Source: Staphylococcus equorum
GTDB lineage: Bacteria > Bacillota > Bacilli > Staphylococcales > Staphylococcaceae
NCBI RefSeq assembly: GCF_029531845.1
Contig: NZ_JAMBPV010000001.1
Location: 1-64,000, forward strand
DNA length: 64,000 bases
Reading direction: 5' to 3'
This document shows, piece by piece, positions 11,917-20,501 of this stretch. Position 1 is the stretch's first letter. Each line of letters begins with the position of its first letter. Position numbers and translations under genes: made by a program. The notes under the pieces are model-generated. The model had not been told where the DNA came from, did not search any database, and worked only from the letters and a program-made list of their open reading frames with translations.

Positions 11917-12777
11917 ATGAACAAAATTGCAATAATTGGACCTGGCGCAGTAGGTAGCACGATTGCAATTTATTTGTTAGCAATGCATCCTGACTTACGC
12001 TTACTCGGTCGACAACATCAAACGCTCGCCTACTATGCCAATAATAATATTGAACACGCACATACTTTACAGGTAACGCCATTAACAGCTGATCAAAGCC
12101 AAGTTGATATTTTAATTATTGCTGTTAAAATACCTCAACTTGATACTGTACTAAGAGAAATGAAACATTTAATTCATGAACAAACCATTATTATACTTGC
12201 GCAAAACGGTCACGGTCAGTTGACCCGCTTTGAATACCCTCACGTATTTCAAGGTGTGATTTATATTAGTGGACAAAAATCTGGTTCTACTATAACGCAT
12301 TACCGCGATCACAAAATCATTTTAGAAGATTGTCCAGAAACACGTGCATTCTGCGATATTGTAGCGGGGTCTTCTTTAGAAGTTGAACTCACAAATGATA
12401 TTGATTATGTCATTTGGTATAAACTGCTTGTTAATTTAGCCATTAATAGTGTTACTGCATTAAGTCGTCGTCCTGCTGAAGTACTTCAAGTTTCAGGTAT
12501 AAAACACCTTTGCAAGCAACTATTAGTTGAAGGTGTAGCCGTTGCACAAGCTGAAAATGTATATTTCAATGATGACATTATTGATGAGATTATGACGATT
12601 TACGATGGTTATCCCAATCAAATGGGCACAAGTATGTACTACGACATCGTTTCAGATAACGCATTAGAAATAGAGGGCATCCAAGGCTTTTTATTTAAAA
12701 AAGCGAGATTGCATCAATTGGTTACACCTGTACTCGATACCATTTATCCATTGTTATTGGCACAGCAAAAATATTAA
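11917..12777 (+). CDS. 2-dehydropantoate 2-reductase family protein (ApbA/PanE-like)
   Basis: 286-residue NADPH-dependent reductase with an N-terminal Rossmann motif IAIIGPGAVGSTIAIYL, the ILAQNGHGQ nucleotide/substrate loop, and a C-terminal helical domain containing the conserved IWYKLLVNLAINSVTAL block with its lysine. In the pathway it would reduce ketopantoate to pantoate, the step between PanB and PanC, which fits its divergent placement beside panBC. It is short and divergent for PanE (about 300 residues), and staphylococci can also use IlvC for this step, so the exact substrate is inferred from context. Confidence 0.75.
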   Translation: MNKIAIIGPGAVGSTIAIYLLAMHPDLRLLGRQHQTLAYYANNNIEHAHTLQVTPLTADQSQVDILIIAVKIPQLDTVLREMKHLIHEQTIIILAQNGHGQLTRFEYPHVFQGVIYISGQKSGSTITHYRDHKIILEDCPETRAFCDIVAGSSLEVELTNDIDYVIWYKLLVNLAINSVTALSRRPAEVLQVSGIKHLCKQLLVEGVAVAQAENVYFNDDIIDEIMTIYDGYPNQMGTSMYYDIVSDNALEIEGIQGFLFKKARLHQLVTPVLDTIYPLLLAQQKY

Positions 12778-12954
12778 TATGTTTTTTTCCAAATTTGCTC
12801 TACTGCTATGCCTAATACTAAAATTTAGATTTCATTCGTTTCCGTATTCTTCTTTCATATTGTTATAAACTGTTTCTTTATTTTTATTCTGTTCATAAAG
12901 AGTTCATATAATTAATTTATATTACAGTTATTAACAAATTGGAGGAAAAAATAG

Positions 12955-13377
12955 ATGAAAAAATTAATGTTCAGCTCTGCCTTTTATACTTTATTAGGAT
13001 TACTTAGTGGTTTATTTTATAGAGAAATGTCAAAAGGAGAAAATTTTAGCGATTATTCACAATTAAATGTAACGCACACACATTTATTAGTCTTAGGTAC
13101 AATTATGTTCTTGATATTCATGGTTATCGAAAATCAACTTAAATTGACTCGAAATAGTAAATTGTTTAATAGTTTCTTTTATATTTTCCACTTAGGTGTA
13201 TTAGTAACTGTAGCGATGCAATTTGTGAATGGTATTGCTACTATCAAAGGTTTCAATGTAAGCCCTGCAATTGCGGGTATTGCTGGTTTAGGCCATATCT
13301 TCATTTCTATCGCATTCGTATTATTCTTTGTGTTATTAAATAAAAGAATTAACGCCACTGTAGAAAAAAGAAAATAG
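12955..13377 (+). CDS. DUF2871-like four-helix membrane protein
   Basis: 140 residues with four hydrophobic segments at roughly 5-23, 41-59, 74-92 and 106-126, and a basic C-terminal tail. The His-rich VTHTHLLVLGTIMF motif at the start of helix 2 and a second His (FYIFHLG) in helix 3 recall DUF2871 and haem-copper-associated small membrane proteins. No biochemical role is known to me. RBS GGAGG is seven bases before the ATG. It stands alone, ending in a very strong hairpin. Function unassigned. Confidence 0.7.
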   Translation: MKKLMFSSAFYTLLGLLSGLFYREMSKGENFSDYSQLNVTHTHLLVLGTIMFLIFMVIENQLKLTRNSKLFNSFFYIFHLGVLVTVAMQFVNGIATIKGFNVSPAIAGIAGLGHIFISIAFVLFFVLLNKRINATVEKRK

Positions 13378-13439
13378 TATATCAAAAAAATCTGTTCATG
13401 TTTCTATTTTTTGAAACATGAACAGATTTTTTTGATATA
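13378..13439. terminator. Bidirectional-type terminator, 27-bp perfect stem
   Basis: Arms 13378-13404 and 13413-13439 are exactly complementary and include A7/T7 blocks, with an 8-nt loop. It begins one base after the stop codon of the DUF2871-like gene. Confidence 0.92.
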
Positions 13440-13615
13440 TTATACTTTTTAGCTTCCAAATGCCTTCGCAATATATTCTATATTAAATTTCATCCATTAT
13501 TTTAAATCACTTCATACATAAAATTATTATAAATCAATTCTATATTTTAATTCATTAAAATGTTAACGAATTAATTGACACTCTTGCTCACAGATTTCAG
13601 ACGTGTACAATTGCG

Positions 13616-13629
13616 AGCAAGCGCTTACA
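13616..13629. promoter_or_regulatory. cre-like CcpA site upstream of the AGCS symporter gene
   Basis: AGCAAGCGCTTACA matches TGNNANCGNTNNCA at 13 of 14 positions and ends 41 bp before the TTG start. Confidence 0.5.
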
Positions 13630-13669
13630 TAAATCAGTAAAAAATCCATTTTATGTTAGGAGAGTTAAT

Positions 13670-15235
13670 TTGATTACAGAGTTCATTGATTTCTTAGATA
13701 AAGTCATATGGAGTCCGCCGCTAGTTTTTGGCTTATTAATAACAGGACTGATATTTTCACTTATCACTCGTTTCGCACAAGTGAGACAATTTAAAGAAAT
13801 GATACGTTTATTATTTAAAGGAGAAAAATCTCCTCAAGGTATTTCTAGTTTTCAAGCTATTTCATTATCATTAGCAGGAAGAGTTGGCACGGGAAATATC
13901 GTTGGCGTGTCAGCAGCAATATTTATTGGCGGCCCCGGTGCAGTCTTCTGGATGTGGGTAACAGCTTTACTAGGCGCAAGCACTGCATTTGTAGAATCTA
14001 CATTAGGACAAATATATAAACAAAAAGAAAATGGAGAATATAGAGGCGGACCTGCTTATTACATTGAAAACGGTATTGGGGGCAAGTTTGGAAAAATATT
14101 TGCGCTGATATTTGCTATAGTGACTATCATTTCGATTGGTCTTTTAATGCCAGGGGTACAGTCCAATGCCATTGCGACTTCATTACATAGTGCTTTTAGT
14201 ATTCCAAAATGGGCAATTACTATTTTCCTCGTAATATTACTATCACCTATCATTTTCGGTGGTATTAAACGCATTGCAAGTATGGCAACAGCAATTGTTC
14301 CTTTTATGGCTATAGCTTACATTTTATTAGCTGTTATTATTATTTTTTTAAATATTGAAAAAGTCCCTGAATTGTTCGCACTTATTTTTAAATCTGCATT
14401 AGGGTTGCAATCTACTTTTGGAGGAATTATTGGCGCAATGATTGAAATTGGTGTAAAACGAGGATTATATTCAAATGAAGCAGGTCAAGGGACAGGACCC
14501 CATGCGGCTTCAGCAGCAGAAGTATCTCACCCAGCTAAACAAGGACTTGTACAAGCTTTCTCAGCTTATATAGACACCATTTTTGTCTGTACAGCTACTG
14601 CATTAATTATTTTAATTTCAGGAACTTATAATACAACAGATGGCACGGAGAATTCACAAGGACATCCTAATTTAATAGAAGATAATGGTGTTTATGTATT
14701 GAATGCAGACGGCTCAAAAGATTTCTCTGGGACTGCTATGTATGTACAATCTGGTATCGATAAAGCATTTCAAGGCGATAGCTACCAATTTGATCCAAAT
14801 TTCGCTGGTTTCGGCTCTTATTTTATAGCTATTGCATTGTTTTTCTTTGCATTTACAACCATATTGGCTTATTCGTACATTACTGAAACAAATATTGCAT
14901 ATCTTACTAGAAATATGAGTGCTAAAAAATCAAAATTTTATATTACATTGATCCGTTTCCTGCTTATTTTTGCCACTGCATATGGCACTATTAAAACTGC
15001 TGATGCTGCGTGGGCAATGGGAGATGTAGGTGTTGGCATGATGGCATGGCTTAATATTATAGCTATATGGATTTTATGTAAGCCAGCCTTTCGTGCTTTA
15101 AAAGATTTTGAAAATCAGAAAAAATCGAAAGGATCTGGCAGTTTGGCTGTTTATAAACCAACTCAGCAAGATGCTCCTAATGCATATTTTTGGTTTAATA
15201 GAGAAAAACATAAAGATGATCCGGATAAACAATAA
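13670..15235 (+). CDS. Alanine/glycine:cation symporter family (AGCS) protein
   Basis: 521-residue polytopic membrane protein that would import a small amino acid (alanine, glycine or glutamine type) with Na+. The AGCS signatures ISLSLAGRVGTGNIVGVS and GVKRGLYSNEAGQGTGPHAAS are present, with about 10-11 hydrophobic segments. A hydrophilic insertion of about 50 residues (roughly 323-370, Asn/Asp/Gly-rich) splits the second half; some AGCS members have this. The start is TTG at 13670, chosen because AGGAG lies seven bases upstream and no ATG in this frame is better placed. A cre-like site upstream suggests carbon-source control. Substrate not determinable. Confidence 0.88.
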   Translation: MITEFIDFLDKVIWSPPLVFGLLITGLIFSLITRFAQVRQFKEMIRLLFKGEKSPQGISSFQAISLSLAGRVGTGNIVGVSAAIFIGGPGAVFWMWVTALLGASTAFVESTLGQIYKQKENGEYRGGPAYYIENGIGGKFGKIFALIFAIVTIISIGLLMPGVQSNAIATSLHSAFSIPKWAITIFLVILLSPIIFGGIKRIASMATAIVPFMAIAYILLAVIIIFLNIEKVPELFALIFKSALGLQSTFGGIIGAMIEIGVKRGLYSNEAGQGTGPHAASAAEVSHPAKQGLVQAFSAYIDTIFVCTATALIILISGTYNTTDGTENSQGHPNLIEDNGVYVLNADGSKDFSGTAMYVQSGIDKAFQGDSYQFDPNFAGFGSYFIAIALFFFAFTTILAYSYITETNIAYLTRNMSAKKSKFYITLIRFLLIFATAYGTIKTADAAWAMGDVGVGMMAWLNIIAIWILCKPAFRALKDFENQKKSKGSGSLAVYKPTQQDAPNAYFWFNREKHKDDPDKQ

Positions 15236-15280
15236 TAATAAATCTTTTAAACATAGTTTTGTAGTATAAATTATATAACA

Positions 15281-15317
15281 AAACCCATGCCCTCTAGTAC
15301 GTCGAGGATATGGGTTT
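15281..15317. terminator. Bidirectional terminator between symporter and XRE-cupin genes
   Basis: AAACCCATGCCCTC pairs with GAGGATATGGGTTT (two mismatches) across a 9-nt loop, between convergent genes. Confidence 0.85.
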
Positions 15318-15321
15318 GAAT

Positions 15322-15870
15322 TTATTGATAATCGATAACCATAGATATTAGAGTCATATTTGCTCCATTATTAACATAACTATGAGCGATGTCTGATTTG
15401 AATCTCAAAGCATCTCCTTCACCTAATTGTAGTGTTTCATTTTCTAAATGCATTTCTAATTGTCCATCAATTACAATAATCGATTCCTCTGAACCGGATA
15501 AATGGGGTTCTGCATCCAAAGTTGCTCCTGGATCGAGCTCTACATAAAAGAATTCAAAGGACTTACTCTTTTCAAATGGGAAGTATGGGTAAACACGATA
15601 TTTCCCCTCATCTTCAGTAACAGGCACAACCTCTTCTTTTTTTAACTGTGTATAATCTGACTCTGCCTCATTCATTAAACTACTAAACGATAATTTTAAA
15701 CCGTTACTAATTTTCCAAACAGTATTTATTGAAGGAATCGTATTACCTTTTTCAATTTCATTCAATGAGGATGTACTTACCCCTGTGAGCTTTGATAGTT
15801 TTTCCAGACTAATCTTATTTTTCTTTCTATATAAGTAAATATTCTTAGCTACTATTTTATGAAATTCCAT
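15322..15870 (-). CDS. XRE-family transcriptional regulator with C-terminal cupin
   Basis: 182 residues. An N-terminal HTH_3 domain (about residues 7-62, ISLEKLSKLTGVSTSSLNEIEKGNTIPS) is followed by a linker and a cupin_2 beta-barrel (about 108-180, with PHLSGSEESIIVIDGQLEMHL and the second motif GDALRFKSDIAHSY). The cupin probably senses a small ligand. The gene diverges from a LysE-type exporter across 129 bp, a common regulator/exporter pairing, so the inferred role is control of that exporter. The shared intergenic region has an inverted repeat (15894-15932) that could be its operator. Confidence 0.85.
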   Translation of the reverse strand: MEFHKIVAKNIYLYRKKNKISLEKLSKLTGVSTSSLNEIEKGNTIPSINTVWKISNGLKLSFSSLMNEAESDYTQLKKEEVVPVTEDEGKYRVYPYFPFEKSKSFEFFYVELDPGATLDAEPHLSGSEESIIVIDGQLEMHLENETLQLGEGDALRFKSDIAHSYVNNGANMTLISMVIDYQ

Positions 15871-15893
15871 TATTATACCCCTTTTATGTTGAC

Positions 15894-15932
15894 TTTCCTT
15901 TTTAATGGATATAAAATCCTCTTTAAAGGAAA
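15894..15932. promoter_or_regulatory. Candidate operator: TTTCCTTT/AAAGGAAA inverted repeat
   Basis: TTTCCTTT at 15894-15901 and AAAGGAAA at 15925-15932 are exact complements in the divergent XRE-cupin/LysE promoter region. Assignment to the regulator is inference. Confidence 0.35.
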
Positions 15933-15999
15933 TATCCTATTGAGCGGAAGTTTTATTATTATATTTCCATAATACAGGATAACGTAAGGAGAATGCAAT

Positions 16000-16575
16000 T
16001 TGTTCATATCATTTATTTTTTATACGTTTTTTATGAGCTATACACCTGGCCCTAACAATTTATTAGCATTAGATGGTGCTTTAAAATTAGGTCTTAAAGG
16101 CACCGCGAAATTCTTAATTGGGATTGGATTAGGTTTTCTAACACTTTCCATGTTTTGCTTGTTATTTAGTGAATATATGGCTGCTTATTTTTCAAGTTTT
16201 ATATTTGTAATAAAAATAGTAGGGTTTATTTACTTATTGTATCTTGCTTATTCTGTATTTAAACATGATAGTAAAGACGCTCAACAAAGCAATACGTATC
16301 GTTTGAGAGATGGTTTACTTCTTCAATATATGAATCCTAAAACAATCGTTTATGTACTTACTGCTATTGTGACTTATGTAACTACTCAAAATATAAGTTT
16401 TCTTGCTACACTGAGTTATACAATTATCATTGCACTTATCGGTGTTTCAGGCGCAGTCGCGTGGGCTGTTATGGGGCTTTGTTTTAAAAAAATCCTATTA
16501 AAATATGAAATTACCTATAAAGTTAGCATGTCTGCATGTCTTGTAGTTTTAGCATTCATGATGATTTTAGAATGA
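16000..16575 (+). CDS. LysE/RhtB-family amino acid exporter
   Basis: 191-residue membrane protein with six hydrophobic segments and the family N-terminal signature MSYTPGPNNLLALDGALKLGLKG, then LLQYMNPKTIVYVLTA (the NPK motif of the RhtB group). Such proteins export amino acids or related metabolites by proton antiport. The start is TTG at 16000, seven bases after AAGGAG; this keeps the first helix intact. It is divergent from the XRE-cupin gene, which probably controls it. Substrate unknown. Confidence 0.85.
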   Translation: MFISFIFYTFFMSYTPGPNNLLALDGALKLGLKGTAKFLIGIGLGFLTLSMFCLLFSEYMAAYFSSFIFVIKIVGFIYLLYLAYSVFKHDSKDAQQSNTYRLRDGLLLQYMNPKTIVYVLTAIVTYVTTQNISFLATLSYTIIIALIGVSGAVAWAVMGLCFKKILLKYEITYKVSMSACLVVLAFMMILE

Positions 16576-16665
16576 TTATTATCAAATTGGACTTTATTAG
16601 TTTTTCTCAGAATTTACTTTTAAATTCTCACTATTAGGGAATAAGTATGTTGAGGTGATTCATAT

Positions 16666-17094
16666 ATGAATAATACTAATTTATCGAACAAGATTAATGA
16701 AATACTTAATACGTCACGTGTCGGCGTGCTATCTACCGCATATAATAATGTACCTAACAGTAGATATATGATTTTTTATAATGACGGCAACACGCTTTAT
16801 ACGAAAACGAATGTTAGCTCAATAAAAATTGACGAAATTGAGTCGAACCCACGTGCAAATATTTTAATTGGTTACGATGATACAAATAATCGTAGTTTTT
16901 TAGAAATTGATGCCACATTATCAATTAGTCAAGATCAAGAAACAATTGATTGGTTATGGCAAAGCCAAGATAAATCATTTTTCGATAACAAAAATGACCC
17001 AAAATTATGCGTAGTTAAAGCTCAGCCAAAATCTATTAAGATAATGAATGATAAAGCATTAGACGAACCAGAAACTATAAATTTTGAAGTATAA
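16666..17094 (+). CDS. Pyridoxamine 5'-phosphate oxidase-fold (general stress protein 26-like) protein
   Basis: 142 residues with the split-barrel FMN-binding fold: VGVLSTAYNNVPNSRYMIFYNDGNTLYTKT near the N-terminus, then KIDEIESNPRANILIGYDDT. The sequence resembles the PPOX-class/GSP26 group, known in Bacillus as a stress protein, rather than true PdxH, which is longer and has a conserved C-terminal motif. RBS TGAGGTG precedes the ATG. It is monocistronic with a strong terminator. Function in the cell is not established. Confidence 0.75.
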   Translation: MNNTNLSNKINEILNTSRVGVLSTAYNNVPNSRYMIFYNDGNTLYTKTNVSSIKIDEIESNPRANILIGYDDTNNRSFLEIDATLSISQDQETIDWLWQSQDKSFFDNKNDPKLCVVKAQPKSIKIMNDKALDEPETINFEV

Positions 17095-17100
17095 ATTTTA

Positions 17101-17139
17101 AAAACACTTGTGTAAGCTTTTTGTTTATACAAGTGTTTT
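17101..17139 (+). terminator. Intrinsic terminator of the PPOX-fold gene
   Basis: AAAACACTTGTGTAA pairs with TTATACAAGTGTTTT (one G·U), with a short loop and a T-rich tail. Confidence 0.88.
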
Positions 17140-17304
17140 AATTTTATAATCTACTATTTAAGATATGCTGTCTTTTTTACATAGAAAATGAATACATTAT
17201 ATATTTAAATAGGTTATTATAGAAGCAAGCTTCATAAAATAAGTTGAACATGAATTTTTTAATTTATATAAATATAAAGAGCAATTACATATAGGAGGTA
17301 ATTT

Positions 17305-18354
17305 ATGTTTTTAGCATGGAATGAAATTAAGCGTAACAAGCTAAAATTCAGCTTGATTATCGGTGTCTTAATTATGATCAGTTATCTACTCTTCCTTTTA
17401 TCCGGCTTAGCAAGCGGTCTGATGAATATGAATAGAGAAGGTATCGATAAATGGCAAGCCGATGCTATTGTGTTAAATAAAGATGCAAATGAAACTGTAG
17501 AACAGTCTTCTTTCAATAAAGATGATGTCGCAAATACATATGATAAACAAACGGCTTTAAAACAGACAGGTGTTATTGCTTCTAATGGTAAGACAGAAGA
17601 AAATGCTTTACTGTTTGGTGTCACTCCTGATTCTTTCCTTGTACCTGATATGATAGAAGGTAAACAGACTAAATCCGATAATGAAGTAGTGGGAGACGAA
17701 ACTTTAAAAGATAAAGGATTTAAAATAGGAGATAAATTATCGTTATCACAATCAGATGAAAAATTGGAAATTGTAGGCTTTAGTGAAAGTGCTAAATACA
17801 ACGCCTCTCCAGTACTGTTTTCTAATAATAATACAATACAAAAAATTAATCCTTCATTGGATAAAGATAAAACCAATGCGGTCGTGCTCAGAGATAAAAA
17901 TTGGAATGAACAGGATTTAAATAGTGATTTAGAAGCTATAGAAATTGAAAGTTTCGTTGAAAACTTACCTGGTTATCAAGCACAAAACCTAACATTAAAC
18001 TTTATGATTACATTTCTATTTATTATTTCTGCAACAGTGATTGGCATCTTTTTATATGTCATTACGTTACAAAAAACAAATTTATTCGGTGTGTTAAAAG
18101 CACAAGGTTTCACAAATGGGTATTTAGCAAAAGTTGTAGTATCACAAACATTCATCATTGCGATGATTGGTACAGTGATTGGTCTTGCGCTAACTTTACT
18201 TACTGGTGCTTTTCTACCAAGTGCAGTCCCAGTTAAATTTGATGTTACTACGTTATTAATATATGGCGTCGTCCTTATCATAGTTTCTCTATTAGGTAGC
18301 CTCTTCTCGATATTGACGATTAGAAAAGTAGATCCACTCAAGGCAATAGGATAA
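17305..18354 (+). CDS. hrtB: Haem-efflux ABC transporter permease HrtB
   Basis: 349-residue FtsX-fold permease. It has an N-terminal helix (about 15-37) opening with FLAWNEIKRNKLKFSLIIG, then an extracytoplasmic domain of about 190 residues containing KWQADAIVLNKDAN and GDKLSLSQSDEKL, then three C-terminal helices (about 230-345). These blocks match S. aureus HrtB as I remember it. HrtBA pumps excess haem from the membrane to relieve haem toxicity. RBS is AGGAGGT. hrtA follows 17 bp later. In S. aureus the HssRS two-component system induces the transporter; no hssRS genes lie on either side here and I could not find a convincing HssR direct repeat upstream. Confidence 0.88.
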   Translation: MFLAWNEIKRNKLKFSLIIGVLIMISYLLFLLSGLASGLMNMNREGIDKWQADAIVLNKDANETVEQSSFNKDDVANTYDKQTALKQTGVIASNGKTEENALLFGVTPDSFLVPDMIEGKQTKSDNEVVGDETLKDKGFKIGDKLSLSQSDEKLEIVGFSESAKYNASPVLFSNNNTIQKINPSLDKDKTNAVVLRDKNWNEQDLNSDLEAIEIESFVENLPGYQAQNLTLNFMITFLFIISATVIGIFLYVITLQKTNLFGVLKAQGFTNGYLAKVVVSQTFIIAMIGTVIGLALTLLTGAFLPSAVPVKFDVTTLLIYGVVLIIVSLLGSLFSILTIRKVDPLKAIG

Positions 18355-18371
18355 ATAGGAGTGTATAATAA

Positions 18372-19049
18372 ATGCTAGAATTTAAAAACGTTACTAAAAG
18401 CTTTAAAGATGGGAATCAAATAATTGAAGCTGTAAAACCTACATCTTTGAAATTTAATAAAAATGAACTGGTTGCCATTATTGGACCTTCTGGTTCTGGA
18501 AAAAGTACATTCCTAACAATGGCCGGCGCGTTACAAACGCCCACATCCGGTGAAATTATCATCAATGATAAACAAGTGTCTCAACTGTCACTGAAAGAAT
18601 TAGCAAAAACGAGGATGCAAGAAATCGGTTTTATTCTTCAAGCTACAAATCTTGTGCCATTTTTAAATGTAAAACAACAATTTAAATTACTACAAAAACA
18701 GAAAAAAGATGTACTAGACGAAGCAAGTTATAACCAACTTGTTAAACAACTTGATATTGAGGTTCTTGAGAATAAACTTCCAAGTGAAATATCTGGCGGA
18801 CAGAAGCAACGCGTTTCGATTGCTAAAGCACTTTATACAAAGCCATCAATTATCTTAGCTGATGAGCCAACCGCTTCATTAGACACGAATAATGCGATGG
18901 AAGTAATGAAAATTTTAAAAGAACAAACTTTGGAACAAAACAAAACTTGTATCGTTGTTACACATGATGAACGACTAACTGAGTATTGTGACAGTGTATA
19001 CCATATGGAAGACGGTATTCTTACGCTGACTCAGGATAACAAAGCATAA
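18372..19049 (+). CDS. hrtA: Haem-efflux ABC transporter ATPase HrtA
   Basis: 225 residues of the MacB/LolD-type ATPase class. Walker A is GPSGSGKST (about 39-47), followed by a Q-loop in IGFILQATNLVPFL, the ABC signature SGGQKQR, Walker B IILADEPTASLD and the H-loop VVTHDERL. It is the energising partner of the preceding permease; together they form a two-subunit FtsX-type exporter for haem. It is second in a two-gene operon closed by a terminator. Confidence 0.88.
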   Translation: MLEFKNVTKSFKDGNQIIEAVKPTSLKFNKNELVAIIGPSGSGKSTFLTMAGALQTPTSGEIIINDKQVSQLSLKELAKTRMQEIGFILQATNLVPFLNVKQQFKLLQKQKKDVLDEASYNQLVKQLDIEVLENKLPSEISGGQKQRVSIAKALYTKPSIILADEPTASLDTNNAMEVMKILKEQTLEQNKTCIVVTHDERLTEYCDSVYHMEDGILTLTQDNKA

Positions 19050-19050
19050 T

Positions 19051-19100
19051 AAAATCCCTTCATAGCAGTCACATGCAAGTGATTATTATGAAGGGGTTTT
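19051..19100. terminator. Terminator between hrtA and the GntP gene
   Basis: AAAATCCCTTCATA pairs with TATGAAGGGGTTTT (one G·U) around a 22-nt loop, between convergent genes. Confidence 0.8.
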
Positions 19101-19123
19101 TATCTTTTGATTACTAATTAATA

Positions 19124-20485
19124 TCATATAATTAAATTTGCAATTAATATTAAAATAAGACCTACCACAGATAATATAGACTCTAGTAGTGTCCATGTTA
19201 AAAATGTTTCTTTCATAGTTAATCCAAAGTATTCTTTGAACATCCAGAAACCTGCGTCATTAACATGAGAACAGAAAATGCTCCCTGCTCCAATTGCTAA
19301 TACTACTAAGGAAATATTCACATCTGTTGTTTGCAATAATGGTAATACAATTCCTACAGAAGAAATCGCTGCTACTGTCGTTGATCCTAATGCTGTACGT
19401 AATAAAGCAGCGGCTAACCATGCAAGAATAATCGGTGACATTTCTGTGCCTTTAAATATTTCTGATATAGTGTCACCAACACCGCCATCAATTAATATTT
19501 GCTTAAACGTTCCTCCACCACCAATGATAAGTATTAACATAGCAATTGGTGTAATTGCGTTAGAAACAGTATCCATAATTTGTTTCATAGTTTGTTTACT
19601 TCTAATTCCCATTGTATATATTGCAAATAACACAGCGATAAGCATTGCAGTTACAGAAGTACCAATAAAGTAAATGAAACCTTCAAATCCTTTTGCATTA
19701 CCATCATCATTACCAGTAATGAGTTGTACCACTGTCGCCAATAACATTAATATAACCGGAGCAAGTGCTGTTAGTAAACTAATACCAAAACTAGGTAATT
19801 GATCTTGATCGTATTCCTTCATTTCGCCAACTGCTGCTTGATTTCCTTCTCTTTTAAAAGCTTCTGGCGTCAGTTTATGCGCAATTATAGGGAATGTTCC
19901 ACCAACAATAATCGCTAATGGAATGCCTATGATAATTCCATACATTAACACATAACCAATGTTTGCATTAACAGCTTCAGAAATCGCTACAGGACCTGGA
20001 TGTGGTGGTAAAAATCCATGTGTTATAGCAATTGATGTTGCCATCGGTAACCCAACTTTTAGATTTGAGATTTCCATTCTTTTTGCTAATGTAAATACTA
20101 ATGGAATTAATAATACAAATGCTACTTCTAAGAATAATGAAATACCAATAATAAATGAAGCAATAATCATAGCCCATGTCACATATTTTTCACCAAAAAC
20201 GTTTATAAGTGTGTCTGCAATACGTGTTGCGCCACCACCGTCAGATAAAAGTTTACCTAAAATGGACCCTAAACCAAAGATGATGGCAATATGTCCTAGA
20301 GTATCACCCATACCTTTTTCAATAGTTGTGACAATCGTGTCTAAAGGCATACCTAACAAGATACCCGTTACCATTGAAGTAATGATTAATGCAATAAATG
20401 TATTTAATTTAAACCAAATAATTAGCATTAATAATATAAGTACCCCTATTACTACAGCAATTAATGGCCACATTTCTCCCATCAT
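19124..20485 (-). CDS. GntP-family acid-sugar permease (tetronate cluster)
   Basis: 453-residue polytopic membrane protein of the GntP (gluconate:H+ symporter) family, with about 12-13 hydrophobic segments. The typical ITHGFLPPHPGPVAISEAVNANIGYVLMYG motif, FGLGSILGKLLSDGGGATRIA, and the C-terminal FCSHVNDAGFWMFKEYFGLTMKET are present. RBS AGGGAG is five bases before the ATG. It is last in a three-gene operon after a dehydrogenase and a DUF1537 kinase, so the likely cargo is a C4 sugar acid (threonate or erythronate type) rather than gluconate. Two paralogues lie elsewhere in the window (49408-50742 and 57474-58787). Confidence 0.9.
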   Translation of the reverse strand: MMGEMWPLIAVVIGVLILLMLIIWFKLNTFIALIITSMVTGILLGMPLDTIVTTIEKGMGDTLGHIAIIFGLGSILGKLLSDGGGATRIADTLINVFGEKYVTWAMIIASFIIGISLFLEVAFVLLIPLVFTLAKRMEISNLKVGLPMATSIAITHGFLPPHPGPVAISEAVNANIGYVLMYGIIIGIPLAIIVGGTFPIIAHKLTPEAFKREGNQAAVGEMKEYDQDQLPSFGISLLTALAPVILMLLATVVQLITGNDDGNAKGFEGFIYFIGTSVTAMLIAVLFAIYTMGIRSKQTMKQIMDTVSNAITPIAMLILIIGGGGTFKQILIDGGVGDTISEIFKGTEMSPIILAWLAAALLRTALGSTTVAAISSVGIVLPLLQTTDVNISLVVLAIGAGSIFCSHVNDAGFWMFKEYFGLTMKETFLTWTLLESILSVVGLILILIANLII

Positions 20486-20501
20486 TTTATCTCCCTACCT
20501 T

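Noticed and set aside
17140..17304. HssR direct repeat upstream of hrtB
   Set aside because: GTTGAACATGAAT is only a loose partial match and no second half-site sits at the right spacing.
17382..17876. 164-codon minus-strand ORF inside hrtB
   Set aside because: Shadow frame with no RBS, opposite to a gene with clear HrtB motifs.
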